Below are positions 22,962-35,013 of a stretch of DNA of 52,539 nucleotides, piece by piece. The stretch covers positions 1 to 52,539 of the forward strand of contig DATMFI010000019.1 of assembly GCA_035556215.1 (NCBI GenBank), read 5' to 3'. Made by a program: the position numbers and the translations under genes. The stretch's first letter is position 1; each line of letters opens with the position of its first letter. This DNA is from Palsa-892 sp035556215 (lineage in GTDB: Bacteria; Pseudomonadota; Alphaproteobacteria; Rhizobiales; Xanthobacteraceae). The notes under the pieces are model-generated. The model had not been told where the DNA came from. It saw only the letters and a list, made by a program, of their open reading frames with translations, and ran no database searches.

Positions 22962-24230
22962 TCAGCTCCGGTAATCGCCGTTGATGGCGACATATTCCTT
23001 GGTGAGATCGCAGGTCAGCACGCGATCCTCGCCCTTGCCGAGCTTGAGATCGACGGTCAAATCGATGACGTCGTTCTTCATGTAGTCGGAGGCCTTGGCT
23101 TCGCTGTAGTTCGGATCGCGCGCGCCCTTGGCGGCGACGCGAATTTTGCCGAACCAGATGGCAAGCTTGTCGCGCTCAGCGGGCTCGCCCGCTTTGCCGA
23201 CCGCCATCACGACGCGGCCCCAGTTGGCGTCCTCGCCCGCCACCGCCGTTTTCACCAGCGGCGAATTGGCGATCGAGAGCGCGATCCGGCGCGCCGATTG
23301 CTTGGACACCGCGCCCTTAACATGGATGCGCACGAGCTTCCTCGCGCCCTCGCCGTCCCGCGCGATCTGCTCGGAAAGATCGGCCAGCACCTTGTGCAGC
23401 ACCTTGCGGAAATCCTTGAGGCGCGGATCATTGGCGCGCGTGATCTTCGGCGCCCCGGCCTTTGCGGCGGCCCCCGTCGCGAACAGCAAGAGCGTATCGG
23501 ATGTTGAGGTATCGCCGTCGATGGTGACGGCATTGAACGTATCGGTGACTTCCGACTTCAAAAGATCGCGCAGCACCGGCGCCGAGATCGCAGCATCGGT
23601 GAATACGAAGGAAAGCATCGTCGCCATGTCCGGCGCGATCATGCCCGCGCCTTTGGCAAAACCATTGATGCGCACCCGCGCCTTGCCGAGCTTCACGCTC
23701 GCGCTCGCAAGCTTCGGAAAGGTGTCGGTCGTCATGATGGCCTTGGCGGCGTCCAGCCAGCCATGGGCATGCGCGCGGCCAGCGAGTGTATCGAGCACGC
23801 CGTCGAACTTGCGCGCGTCGAGCGGCTCGCCGATCACGCCGGTCGAAGCGAGAAACACCTCGCCCGGCTTGCAGTTCGCGGCCTTCGCCGCGAGCTTTGC
23901 GGTGAAGCTCACCTGCTCGCGGCCGTTCTTGCCGGTGAACGCGTTGGCGTTGCCGGAATTGACGACGAGCGCGCGCGCCTTGCCGCCCTTGAGCTTGTCG
24001 CGGCACCACTCGACCGGCGCCGACGGGCATTTCGAGCGCGTCGTCACCCCCGCCACCGCCGTGCCGGGATCGAGCAGCACGAGCAGCACGTCGGTGCGCT
24101 CCTTATAGCGAATGCCCGCCGCGCCCGTCGCAAGCTTGACGCCCGCGACCGGCGCGAGACTTGGCGTCGTCTTTGGCGCGAGCGGAGACACCGCCGCGCT
24201 CGATCCAGCGTTTGCCCCCGTACCCGCCAT
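22962..24230 (-). CDS. argJ: Bifunctional glutamate N-acetyltransferase / amino-acid acetyltransferase
   Basis: Transfers acetyl from N-acetylornithine to glutamate, recycling the acetyl group in arginine synthesis. Many members can also use acetyl-CoA. It has 422 residues. The self-cleavage motif ATML is present in KGAGMIAPDMATMLSF, with the nucleophile T204 that becomes the N-terminus of the beta chain. The first roughly 25 residues are a low-complexity Ala/Ser/Pro extension beyond the core. The start codon lies five bases after the parvulin stop, and the stop lies one base from the mutT start, so the three are probably an operon. Confidence 0.97.
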   Translation of the reverse strand: MAGTGANAGSSAAVSPLAPKTTPSLAPVAGVKLATGAAGIRYKERTDVLLVLLDPGTAVAGVTTRSKCPSAPVEWCRDKLKGGKARALVVNSGNANAFTGKNGREQVSFTAKLAAKAANCKPGEVFLASTGVIGEPLDARKFDGVLDTLAGRAHAHGWLDAAKAIMTTDTFPKLASASVKLGKARVRINGFAKGAGMIAPDMATMLSFVFTDAAISAPVLRDLLKSEVTDTFNAVTIDGDTSTSDTLLLFATGAAAKAGAPKITRANDPRLKDFRKVLHKVLADLSEQIARDGEGARKLVRIHVKGAVSKQSARRIALSIANSPLVKTAVAGEDANWGRVVMAVGKAGEPAERDKLAIWFGKIRVAAKGARDPNYSEAKASDYMKNDVIDLTVDLKLGKGEDRVLTCDLTKEYVAINGDYRS

Positions 24231-24235
24231 GACGC

Positions 24236-25069
24236 TTACTTCTTCTTTGCGGCGTCCGGCGCGGCGGAGGCGTCAGCGAGATTTTCGATCTTCGCGTCGG
24301 CCCGCAGCTTCTGCATCAATTCTTCGCCCGCCTTCTGCGCGAGCGCCGCCTTGATGCGGTCCTTGACCTGATCGAGCGCCGGCGGCTTGCGGTCGCGCTT
24401 ATCCTCGACCTTGATGACGTGCCAGCCGAACTGCGTCTTCACCGGATCGGAGATCTTGCCCTTGTCGAGCGCGAACGCGGCGTTGCCGAATTCCGGCACC
24501 ACCTGATCCTTGGTGATGTAGCCAAGATCGCCGCCTTCGGAACCCGGATCCTTCGAGAGCTCCTTGGCAAGCTTGGCGAAGTCCTCGCCGGCCTTCAGCT
24601 TCTTCACGACGTCCTTCGCCTGATCTTCGTTCTCGACCAGGATGTGGCGTGCGTGGACTTCCGGCACCGGCTTCAGATTTTCATCGTAGAATTTCTTGAC
24701 CGCGGCGTCGGTCGTCGCCGCCTTGTTCTCGTTTTCCATCAGGCTCTGGACGAGCACTTTCTTGCGCGCGAAGGCGATGCGCTGCGCGAAATTCGGCGCA
24801 TCGCCGAGCTTGCGCTGCTCGGCGGCCTGCGCGAGCAGGTTGACGTTGATGAGGTAGCTCAGCAGCAACTCGCGCTTTTTCTCGGGCGTCGTGTCGGCCG
24901 GCAGGCTGTCGCCGATATCGGCCTCGGCGACCGCAAGATCGCTCTGCTTGATTTCGACGCCATTGACCTTGGCGAGCACCGGATCGTTCTGGGCCGCGGC
25001 AAAACGCGCGCCCGCCGCTGTCATGATGAGGGCGAAGGCGAGCACGAGCGGCATTCGGTTAATGCGCAT
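24236..25069 (-). CDS. Periplasmic parvulin-type peptidyl-prolyl isomerase
   Basis: Exported foldase of 277 residues resembling PrsA/PpiC/SurA. A signal peptide (about 1-27, ending at AAAQ) is followed by a helical N-domain, and the parvulin domain runs at about 137-230 (VHARHILV to GWHVIKVED). The C-terminus is helical and Lys-rich. It has no lipobox and is expected soluble in the periplasm, where it would assist folding of exported proteins. It is divergent from secA, the motor that delivers such proteins. This secA/parvulin/argJ arrangement is common in Hyphomicrobiales. Confidence 0.92.
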   Translation of the reverse strand: MRINRMPLVLAFALIMTAAGARFAAAQNDPVLAKVNGVEIKQSDLAVAEADIGDSLPADTTPEKKRELLLSYLINVNLLAQAAEQRKLGDAPNFAQRIAFARKKVLVQSLMENENKAATTDAAVKKFYDENLKPVPEVHARHILVENEDQAKDVVKKLKAGEDFAKLAKELSKDPGSEGGDLGYITKDQVVPEFGNAAFALDKGKISDPVKTQFGWHVIKVEDKRDRKPPALDQVKDRIKAALAQKAGEELMQKLRADAKIENLADASAAPDAAKKK

Positions 25070-25253
25070 GGGAAATCCTTAAATTTGCAAATCCCTGAAT
25101 TCGGGCGCCGGAATGGCGTGGCGAAACTCGCGCATGCATAAGGCCGAACCAAGGCCGCGCCAAGTGCCGGATCGCCGCCGCACGAAGTAATGATTCAGTC
25201 GATGATTCAGCGTGCTATCGGTCACCATACCGCGCTTTGCCGCGCCGCTTGCA

Positions 25254-25282
25254 TTGACAAGGGGATAGGCGGTCCATATCTC
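25254..25282 (+). promoter_or_regulatory. Predicted secA promoter
   Basis: TTGACA (25254-25259) and TATCTC (25277-25282) are separated by 17 bases on the plus strand. Transcription would start near 25289, giving a leader of about 38 bases. The -35 is perfect and the -10 is moderate. No SecM-like regulatory ORF is visible in the short leader. Confidence 0.55.
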
Positions 25283-25326
25283 TCCGCGATATACACCTGA
25301 AACCCGCGAAATTCCGGACCCTTTCG

Positions 25327-28086
<2,760 letters not shown>

Positions 28087-28192
28087 AGTTTTTGAGCTGT
28101 CGCCTGCGCGTGTTCCCAACGCGAACCGGCATTAACCTCGCTCGAAAACGCTCCGGAGCGATCCGCCATCCGGCGCGTTATTTTAGCGGGAA

Positions 28193-29533
28193 TTAGCGAA
28201 ACGTGCTGAAGCCGCCCGCGCCGAGGATCGGCGTGGAGCCTGCGATCGTTGCGGGCTGCGGTTCTTTTTGCGCTTCTTTATGCGGCGCCGGCTTTTCAGC
28301 AGGCGCGGGCTTGGCCGAGGCGGTCTGTGTCACGGGCCTCGGCGCCGGCGTCGCCTTGGGGTGCGCCGCCGCGGTGCGCGGCCGGGGCGCGGGCTCCGGA
28401 GCCGACGCGACCTGCGGAGCCGGCGCAGGCTGCGCGGGCTGTTCGGGATTGCGCTTCAGCCACGAGCCGATCTTGTCGAAGACGCCCGGCTCGTTGTTCT
28501 GCACCGAGGCCATCGCCGTCGGCGTCGGCGCGGCTTCGGCCAGCGCGGGGCCCTCCTCAGCTTCGCGCGGGCTCGGCGCCTGCGCGACGACCGGGCCGTT
28601 CGGATTGCGGTCGGGGAAACGCGACGCGAACACCGGGTTCATGCCGCCATCCTTGAACTGGTTGAGCGGCGCGGTCGGCGTGCCGCGCTTTACGAGCTCG
28701 GCATATTCGCGATTGTCAGCGTCACGCTTTTCCTTGACCGCTTCGGCAACCTCGATCGGCTGATCGAATACCGGGCACTGCCGCTGCGCGTTGAACGGCT
28801 GCATCGGGTCGAACGGAATCGCATTGAACACATAGCGGCGGTCGCAGACATCGACCTTCGGTTCCTGGCGCGTGACCTCGAAGTGGTCGTTGCCTTCCTT
28901 CAGCATCCGCCAGAACGCCATGTTCGGATTGTTGCGATGACGCGCCATGTTCTTCGGCGTCATGCGGAACGGATAAGCCTGCACCTGAAAAGCGCGCTGG
29001 CCGCCGGTGAAGGATTCGCGCGCAAGCGCGAAAATCTCGCCGATCTGCTCGTCGGTCATCGCGTAACAGCCGGCCGATGAGCAATCGCCGTGCACCATCA
29101 GGTTCGAGCCGGTGCGATTGAGCGAGCGGTCGAAGGCGTTCGGGAAGCCGGTGTTGAACGAAAGGTAATAGGACGAGTTCGGGTTCATCAGACCCGGCGT
29201 GATCATGTAGAAGCCTTCCGGCGCCTGCCGGTCGCCGGTCTTGATCTTCGGCCCGAGCGTCCCCGACCAGCGGCAAATCGGATAGACCTTCAGGAGATCG
29301 TATTTTCCCTCTGTGGTCTGCTTCCAGACTTCGAGTTCGGATTCTTCCTTGAAGATGCGAACGAGGATCGGGGATTCTTTCGTCATCCCCTTCTTCTCGA
29401 TGGTCTGAATCATTTCAGGCGAGAGCTGACGGCTCGCCTTCTCGTTCATCGAATACATGGAATTGGGCAAACAGCCGGCGAGCGCGAGCGCTCCGAGCGC
29501 CGCGGCGGCTACCGCACGAAAGCGGTTCAACAT
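28193..29533 (-). CDS. L,D-transpeptidase family lipoprotein (YafK-like)
   Basis: Probable cell-wall L,D-transpeptidase or hydrolase of the YkuD fold. The start is set at ATG 29533 because it gives a lipoprotein signal (MLNRFRAVAAAALGALALAGC) with lipobox LAGC. An upstream ATG at 29578 would bury this signal. The YafK/YkuD domain spans about 40-215 with catalytic H148 and C156 in HGDCSSAGCYAMTD. In E. coli this branch acts in peptidoglycan and Braun-lipoprotein linkage. The last roughly 120 residues are Pro/Ala-rich and probably disordered, much longer than in E. coli YafK. 446 residues in total. It is convergent with secA. Confidence 0.88.
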   Translation of the reverse strand: MLNRFRAVAAAALGALALAGCLPNSMYSMNEKASRQLSPEMIQTIEKKGMTKESPILVRIFKEESELEVWKQTTEGKYDLLKVYPICRWSGTLGPKIKTGDRQAPEGFYMITPGLMNPNSSYYLSFNTGFPNAFDRSLNRTGSNLMVHGDCSSAGCYAMTDEQIGEIFALARESFTGGQRAFQVQAYPFRMTPKNMARHRNNPNMAFWRMLKEGNDHFEVTRQEPKVDVCDRRYVFNAIPFDPMQPFNAQRQCPVFDQPIEVAEAVKEKRDADNREYAELVKRGTPTAPLNQFKDGGMNPVFASRFPDRNPNGPVVAQAPSPREAEEGPALAEAAPTPTAMASVQNNEPGVFDKIGSWLKRNPEQPAQPAPAPQVASAPEPAPRPRTAAAHPKATPAPRPVTQTASAKPAPAEKPAPHKEAQKEPQPATIAGSTPILGAGGFSTFR

Positions 29534-29686
29534 GGGTCGGTTCAAAACGGAACCCCAATGCCCGTAAACATCCACCATGATGGCCTAAATCGTTACCCTT
29601 GCCATTGCGTTACCGCAAGCTGCCGAGCTGTGAATCGCCGGAAAACAGGCGCCCTGCGGAACCCCCGAAAATTACCGCTCTGAGGG

Positions 29687-30640
29687 TTATAGATTACGCC
29701 CAATCGCGAGGAATTTTTGTTGTCTCTGCGCCTTAATTTGCTCGCGGGAAAGGCCCTTCAAATCGTTGAGAGCAGCCGCGATGGCGTCCCCGGTGGCGGC
29801 AATCGTGGCGGCCGTATGGCGATGCGCCCCGCCCGCCCGCTCCGGCACGATGGTGTCGACCACCCCGAGCCGGTACAAATCCTGGGCGGTGATTTTCATA
29901 TTCGTCGCCGCTTCCTGCGCCTTGGTGGTGTCGCGCCACAGGATGGAGGCCGCGCCTTCAGGCGAGATCACGCTGTAGATCGAATGCTCCAGCATCAGCA
30001 CGCGGTTCGCGGTCGCGATCGCAATCGCGCCGCCCGAGCCGCCCTCGCCGATGATGATTGCGACATTCGGCACGCCGAGATTGAGACAGGCTTCGGTCGA
30101 GCGCGCGATGGCTTCGGCCTGGCCGCGCTCTTCGGCATCGATACCGGGATAGGCACCCGCCGTATCGACGAGCGAGATCACCGGCAGACCGAAGCGGTCG
30201 GCAAGCTCCATCAGGCGCACGGCCTTGCGATAGCCCTCGGGGCGCGCCATGCCGAAATTATGCCGGATGCGCGATTCCGTGCTCGAGCCCTTTTCGTGTC
30301 CGATCAGGCAGACGGCCTCGCCGCGAAACCGCGCGAAACCGCCCTGAATCGCGGCATCGTCGGCGAATTTGCGGTCGCCCGCGAAGGGCGTGAATTCGGT
30401 GAACAGGCGATTGGCGTAATCGGAAAAATGCGGCCGCTCGGGATGACGCGCGACCTGCGTCTTCTGCCACGGCGTCAGATTGGCATAGAGATCTTCAAGC
30501 GCCTGCAACGCTTTGGCTTCAAGGCGCGCAACATCGTCGCCGATCGCGGCGCCTTCACCGGACGCCGAAAGCGTGCGCAATTCCTCGAGCTTTTTCTCAA
30601 GCTCGCCAACCGGCCGTTCGAAATCGAGAATGGTACGCAT
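29687..30640 (-). CDS. accA: Acetyl-CoA carboxylase carboxyltransferase subunit alpha
   Basis: With AccD, transfers the carboxyl group from carboxybiotin to acetyl-CoA, the first committed step of fatty acid synthesis. With ATG at 30640 (MRTILDFERPVGELE) the protein has 317 residues, matching the family. ATG at 30643 is equally possible and an upstream ATG at 30661 less so. Conserved glycine-rich segments for acyl-CoA binding are present, such as LVDTAGAYPGIDAEERGQ and IGEGGSGGAIAI. It follows xerD in the same direction, as in other Hyphomicrobiales, with a 117-bp gap that may hold its own promoter. Confidence 0.97.
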   Translation of the reverse strand: MRTILDFERPVGELEKKLEELRTLSASGEGAAIGDDVARLEAKALQALEDLYANLTPWQKTQVARHPERPHFSDYANRLFTEFTPFAGDRKFADDAAIQGGFARFRGEAVCLIGHEKGSSTESRIRHNFGMARPEGYRKAVRLMELADRFGLPVISLVDTAGAYPGIDAEERGQAEAIARSTEACLNLGVPNVAIIIGEGGSGGAIAIATANRVLMLEHSIYSVISPEGAASILWRDTTKAQEAATNMKITAQDLYRLGVVDTIVPERAGGAHRHTAATIAATGDAIAAALNDLKGLSREQIKAQRQQKFLAIGRNL

Positions 30641-30757
30641 CATGAGATAAAGGCGGCCCAAGCGCCGCAGCGGGCGGAAACTGGCCGTTGTGGAGGGTTA
30701 AAGTCAAGCTTCCCAAGAACAAAGCGGGATGTTGTGGAACAACGCAGCCATCCGGCA

Positions 30758-31726
30758 TCAGCTTTCGGACAAGGGGTGCAGATCCCGCACCATGTTCTTC
30801 AGCCGGTCATCCAGCACATGGGTATAAATCTGGGTCGTCGAGACATCGGCATGGCCCAATAGCGCCTGAACGACGCGCAGATCCGCGCCATTCGCCAGCA
30901 AATGACTCGCGAAGGCATGCCGCAGCACATGCGGGCTCATCTTGCGCGCATCGAGGCCGGCAGCTTCTGCGAGCGCCTTCAATTCGCGCGCGACGTGCTG
31001 GCGCGTCATGTGGCCGCTCGCGCCAAAAGACGGAAACAGCCACCGGCTGCCGCCGTTTCTCGTTTCCGAAAGCAGCTTGAGATAGCCGCGCATCGCTTCG
31101 CGCGACGCGTCCCCCAGCGGCACCAGCCGCTCCTTGTTGCCTTTGCCGCGCACCGTGATCGTGCCGCCCTGTGCCCGTGCGGCGGCGGCCGGCAATGCGA
31201 TCAATTCCGAAACGCGCAAGCCCGAGGCGTAAAGCACTTCGAGGAGACACAGAAGACGAACGCTGCGTAAGCGCTCGAGCGGCGAAAGTGTTTCGTCGTT
31301 CGCCGCCGCATTCGCTGTCTCGAACAGTTTGGTCACATCCTCGACTGAAAGAATTTTCGGCAGCGGCCGGCCGCGCTTCGGGCCTTCGAGCACCGCGGCG
31401 GGATCGTCGCCGCGTTTTCCTTCCGCGTAGAGGAAGCGATGCAGCTGGCGGATCGCCGATAGCTTACGTGCCGACGAATTCGGCGCGAGGCCGCGCTTGG
31501 CGAGCTGCGCGAGATAATCGCGCACATCGTCAGTCGCGGCTTTCGTAATCGACGAGCCGCGCGCGCTGAGAAATTCGTCGTAATCGGCAAGGTCGCGCCG
31601 ATAGGCGTCGAGCGTATTCTTGCTCGCGCCGCGCTCGGACGCGAGCATGTCGAGAAAGAGTTCGATCGCCCGGATACCGGCTCCTGCGCCGGGTCTGTCG
31701 GTACGCGGATTTTTCCGCGCGCTCAT
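30758..31726 (-). CDS. xerD: Site-specific tyrosine recombinase XerD
   Basis: With XerC, resolves chromosome dimers at dif near the replication terminus. It has 322 residues from ATG 31726. That start overlaps the stop of the small membrane-protein gene as ATGA, which fixes the choice against longer frames. An N-terminal SAM-like core-binding domain (about 20-105) precedes the catalytic domain. That domain carries the Arg of RVSELIALP, the HxxR of SPHVLRHAFASH, and the tyrosine in GHADVSTTQIYTHV. The N-terminal 20 residues are a charged extension. Sequence favours XerD over XerC, and the accA neighbour supports that. Confidence 0.93.
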   Translation of the reverse strand: MSARKNPRTDRPGAGAGIRAIELFLDMLASERGASKNTLDAYRRDLADYDEFLSARGSSITKAATDDVRDYLAQLAKRGLAPNSSARKLSAIRQLHRFLYAEGKRGDDPAAVLEGPKRGRPLPKILSVEDVTKLFETANAAANDETLSPLERLRSVRLLCLLEVLYASGLRVSELIALPAAAARAQGGTITVRGKGNKERLVPLGDASREAMRGYLKLLSETRNGGSRWLFPSFGASGHMTRQHVARELKALAEAAGLDARKMSPHVLRHAFASHLLANGADLRVVQALLGHADVSTTQIYTHVLDDRLKNMVRDLHPLSES

Positions 31727-31866
31727 TTGGCCAGCCGTTCTTGCGGAATGGTGATCGTCATTTCGCGCGGCGAGGGCTCGACGAAATGCGCGAGCGCCCA
31801 CAGGCCGGCATAGCCCAGCCCGATCAGGATGCCGACAACGGCAAGAAAACGCAGAAGACTCGGCAT
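31723..31866 (-). CDS. Small single-span membrane protein upstream of xerD
   Basis: A 47-residue ORF starts at ATG 31866 and ends with TGA at 31723-31725, overlapping the xerD start as ATGA. Residues 4-27 form one hydrophobic span (LLRFLAVVGILIGLGYAGLWALAH). A short soluble tail follows (FVEPSPREMTITIPQERLAK), with IPQERL reading like a conserved end. It is divergent from aroK, with 108 bp between the starts. Small ORFs of this type upstream of xerD occur in related genomes as I recall, but no function is known. The coupling to xerD and the clean membrane span are the reasons to call it real. Confidence 0.75.
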   Translation of the reverse strand: MPSLLRFLAVVGILIGLGYAGLWALAHFVEPSPREMTITIPQERLAK

Positions 31867-31974
31867 AACGGTTCCGATTCGCCCTTCAACGGCATTTTGA
31901 GTCGTATAGGTTTCCAAAAGCCTGACAAGCGAACGCGATTGCCCCGGAACGGCGTTGGTGTAGGTTGCGGCCCG

Positions 31975-32583
31975 ATGACCGAGCAGCCAACGAGCGGGAA
32001 ATCCGACCGGCCCGAAAGCGCCAGCGCGTTGAAAGCCGCGCTTGCCGCGCGCTCGATCGTGCTGATCGGCATGCCGGGTTCGGGCAAAAGCTCGGTCGGC
32101 CGCAGGCTCGCCCAGCGTATCGGTCTCGATTTCGTCGATGCCGACACCAGAATCGAGGAAGCCGCGAACGGCATGTCGATCGCCGACATTTTCGCCAAGC
32201 ACGGCGAGCCCGAATTCCGCAATCTCGAAGCGCGCGTCATCGCGCGGCTCCTGGAGAGCGGCCCGTCGGTGATCGCGACCGGCGGCGGCGCCTTCATGCG
32301 CGCCGATACGCGCGACAAGGTTCGCGCCCACGGCGTTTCCCTGTGGCTTTCCGCCGAAATTCCGCTTCTGCTCGAACGGGTAAAGCGCAAGAACAATCGC
32401 CCGCTTCTGCAGGGCGCCGATCCCGAAGGCGTGCTGCGCAAGCTGCTCAGCCAGCGCGAAGCGGATTACCAGCAGGCGGACATCACCGTCATCTCGCGCG
32501 ACATTCCGCATGAGGAAGTGGTCGACACCATTCTCGAGGCGCTCGATGAATTCCTCGATGCTGAAAGTGAATCCCGATCATGA
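31975..32583 (+). CDS. aroK: Shikimate kinase
   Basis: Phosphorylates shikimate in the common aromatic pathway. The start is placed at ATG 31975 (MTEQPTSGKSD), giving 202 residues. A longer frame from 31741 crosses the divergent promoter region and the opposite-strand membrane-protein gene and is rejected. The P-loop GMPGSGKS is at 32-39. The shikimate-binding DADTRIEE and the GGGAF motif follow, as does the lid Arg region. The N-terminal 25 residues are an extension common in alphaproteobacterial AroK. Its stop overlaps the aroB start (ATGA at 32580-32583). Confidence 0.96.
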   Translation: MTEQPTSGKSDRPESASALKAALAARSIVLIGMPGSGKSSVGRRLAQRIGLDFVDADTRIEEAANGMSIADIFAKHGEPEFRNLEARVIARLLESGPSVIATGGGAFMRADTRDKVRAHGVSLWLSAEIPLLLERVKRKNNRPLLQGADPEGVLRKLLSQREADYQQADITVISRDIPHEEVVDTILEALDEFLDAESESRS

Positions 32584-33701
32584 AATCCGATAATGTAACG
32601 ACGGTGCGCGTCGAACTTGCCGAACGCGCCTACGATATCGCCATCGGCGGCGGCCTGCTGGCGGAAACCGGTGCGCGTATCGCGAGGCTCAGGCCGAAAG
32701 CCAAAGCCGTGATCGTCAGCGATACGAACGTCGCAAAATTCCACCTCGAAAGCTGCGAGCGCTCGCTCGGCGCGGCCGACATCAAATCGCACAAGGTCGT
32801 TGTCGCGGCGGGCGAAAGCTCGAAAAGCTATGCGACCTATCAGCAGGTGATGGATGCCATCCTCGATGCCCGCATCGAGCGCGGCGATCTTCTGGTGGCG
32901 CTCGGCGGCGGCGTTGTCGGCGATCTCGCGGGCTTCGCCGCGGCAACCGTGCTGCGCGGCATCGATTTCGTGCAGATCCCGACTTCGCTCCTCGCGCAAG
33001 TCGACTCCGCCGTCGGCGGCAAGACCGGCATCGACACGCGCCAGGGCAAGAACCTCGTCGGCGCCTTTCATCAGCCCATTATGGTGCTCGCCGACACCGG
33101 CGTCCTCGACACCCTGCCGCCGCGCCAGTTCCGCTCCGGTTATGCCGAAGTCGCGAAATACGGTCTCATCAACGACGAGAAGTTTTTCGCCTGGCTCGAA
33201 AAGAACTGGCAGGCCGTTTTCAAGGGCGGCCCTGAGCGCATCGAGGCCGTCGCCGCGAGCTGCCGCGCCAAGGCGGCGATCGTCGGCCGCGACGAACGCG
33301 AAGCCGGCGAGCGCGCGCTCCTCAATCTCGGCCACACTTTCGCGCATGCGCTGGAAGCCGCGACCGGCTATTCCGAGCGCCTGCTGCACGGCGAAGCCGT
33401 CGCCGTCGGTATGGTGCTCGCGCACAAGCTCTCGGTGAAGCTCGGCCTTTGCAGCGAAGCCGATGCCGCCCGCGCCACCGCGCATCTTGCGGCCGTCGGC
33501 CTGCCGACGAAACTCTCCGACATTCCCGGCAGCCTGCCCGGCAGCGCGGCGCTGATCGATCTCATGGGCACCGACAAGAAGGTCGAGCACGGCTCGCTCG
33601 TCTTCATTCTCACCCGCGGCATCGGCAAGGCTTTCGTCGCAAAAGGCGTTGAAATCGGGCCTGTTCGCGCCCTCCTCGACGAGGCCGGGCGCGGCGCCTA
33701 A
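32580..33701 (+). CDS. aroB: 3-dehydroquinate synthase
   Basis: Converts DAHP to 3-dehydroquinate using NAD and a metal ion. It has 373 residues, normal for the family. The GGGVVGDLAGFAAAT segment and the IPTSLLAQVDSAVGGKTGID segment form the NAD and substrate sites. Metal-binding His/Glu residues are visible in LNLGHTFAHALEA and LLHGEAVAVGM. It is translationally coupled to aroK by a four-base overlap, the standard aroK-aroB arrangement. Confidence 0.98.
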   Translation: MKSDNVTTVRVELAERAYDIAIGGGLLAETGARIARLRPKAKAVIVSDTNVAKFHLESCERSLGAADIKSHKVVVAAGESSKSYATYQQVMDAILDARIERGDLLVALGGGVVGDLAGFAAATVLRGIDFVQIPTSLLAQVDSAVGGKTGIDTRQGKNLVGAFHQPIMVLADTGVLDTLPPRQFRSGYAEVAKYGLINDEKFFAWLEKNWQAVFKGGPERIEAVAASCRAKAAIVGRDEREAGERALLNLGHTFAHALEAATGYSERLLHGEAVAVGMVLAHKLSVKLGLCSEADAARATAHLAAVGLPTKLSDIPGSLPGSAALIDLMGTDKKVEHGSLVFILTRGIGKAFVAKGVEIGPVRALLDEAGRGA

Positions 33702-33711
33702 ATTAGACGCC

Positions 33712-35010
33712 ATGACCACCCCCGAAATCGCGGTGCTTGCGGCAATCGTGCTGTGCTTTGCAGCCGCGTTCTATTGCACGCTGAGCGAAACCGCGCTCGC
33801 CAACGCTTCGCGCACCCGCATGACGGCGCTCGACGACGGCGGCGATCCGCGCGCGCACCGCGTCAATCTCCTGCTGCAATCGCGCGAGCGCGTGAGCCTC
33901 GCGCTGCTGCTGGCGAACGGCACGGCGGTGATCGCTGCAAGCGTGCTTGCCGCCATCTGGTTGCTGTCGCGGTTCGGTGCGCCCGGCATTCTTTACGCTT
34001 TCGCCACCGTCACCCTTGGCGCCGCGATCCTTGCGCTGGCGCTGCCGCGCGCCATCGCACTGCTGCATCCCGATCGCACGGCGCTCGTCGTCGCGCGCAC
34101 CGTCGCAGCCTTGATGAAGATCTTCGGGCCGTTCGCCGCCGCCTGCGAAGCCCTTGTTTGCGGCATCGTTCATGTGCTGCGCATCAAGCCGAGCACCGAG
34201 CATCACAGCGGTTCGGAGGAGTTGCGCGGCGCCGTCGATCTCCTGCACAGCGAGGGCGAAGTCGTCAAAGACGATCGCGACATGCTCGACGGCTTGCTGG
34301 ATTTGCGCGAGCTCGAAGTCTCCGACGTCATGGTCCACCGCACCAAGATGGCGGCGATCAATGCCGACGATCCGCCCGAGAAGATCGTCGGCGAAGTGCT
34401 CGCGTCATCCTATACGCGGCTGCCGCTCTGGCGCGGCACGGCGGAGAACATCGTCGGCGTTCTGCACGCCAAGGACCTCCTGCGCGAATTGAACGCCGTC
34501 GGCGGCGACGAGAGCAAGATCGACGTCGATGCCATCGCGCTCGAGCCATGGTTCGTGCCCAACACGACGACACTCGATGCGCAGCTGAAGGCCTTTCGCA
34601 AGCGCAAGACGCACTTCGCACTCGTCGTCGACGAATACGGCGAGGTCATGGGACTCGTCACGCTCGAGGACATCATCGAGGAAATCGTCGGCGACATCGC
34701 CGACGAACACGACCTGCCGATCAGCGGCCTGCGCCCGCAGGCCGACGGCTCGGTCAGCGTCGATGGCGCCATGCCCATCCGCGATCTCAACCGGGCGATG
34801 GACTGGCACCTGCCCGACGAGCAGGCGACCACCGTCGCCGGTCTCGTCATCCATGAAGCGCGGCTCATTCCCGATGCCGGGCAGATCTTCACCTTCCACG
34901 GCTTCCGTTTTCAGGTGCTGCGCCGGAACCGGAACCGCATCACGGCGATGAAGGTGATGCCGCTGAAAGAACCGGTGCGGGAAGAACAGCGCTCGGAGCG
35001 AGCAGCCTAG
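33712..35010 (+). CDS. CNNM/CBS-domain membrane protein (HlyC/CorC family)
   Basis: Integral membrane protein of 432 residues from ATG 33712, ten bases after the aroB stop. The CNNM transmembrane domain (about 1-180, three to four spans) comes first. A CBS-domain pair (about 200-330) and a C-terminal CorC/HlyC transporter-associated domain (about 350-425) follow. Relatives take part in magnesium or cobalt homeostasis and the hemolysin C name is historical. The aroK-aroB-CNNM order is common in Hyphomicrobiales. Direction of transport and ion are not predictable from sequence. Confidence 0.92.
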   Translation: MTTPEIAVLAAIVLCFAAAFYCTLSETALANASRTRMTALDDGGDPRAHRVNLLLQSRERVSLALLLANGTAVIAASVLAAIWLLSRFGAPGILYAFATVTLGAAILALALPRAIALLHPDRTALVVARTVAALMKIFGPFAAACEALVCGIVHVLRIKPSTEHHSGSEELRGAVDLLHSEGEVVKDDRDMLDGLLDLRELEVSDVMVHRTKMAAINADDPPEKIVGEVLASSYTRLPLWRGTAENIVGVLHAKDLLRELNAVGGDESKIDVDAIALEPWFVPNTTTLDAQLKAFRKRKTHFALVVDEYGEVMGLVTLEDIIEEIVGDIADEHDLPISGLRPQADGSVSVDGAMPIRDLNRAMDWHLPDEQATTVAGLVIHEARLIPDAGQIFTFHGFRFQVLRRNRNRITAMKVMPLKEPVREEQRSERAA

Positions 35011-35013
35011 CGC

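Noticed and set aside
30730..30760. GTTGT-ACAAC hairpin after xerD as a terminator
   Set aside because: The stem is short and no T-run follows on the minus strand.
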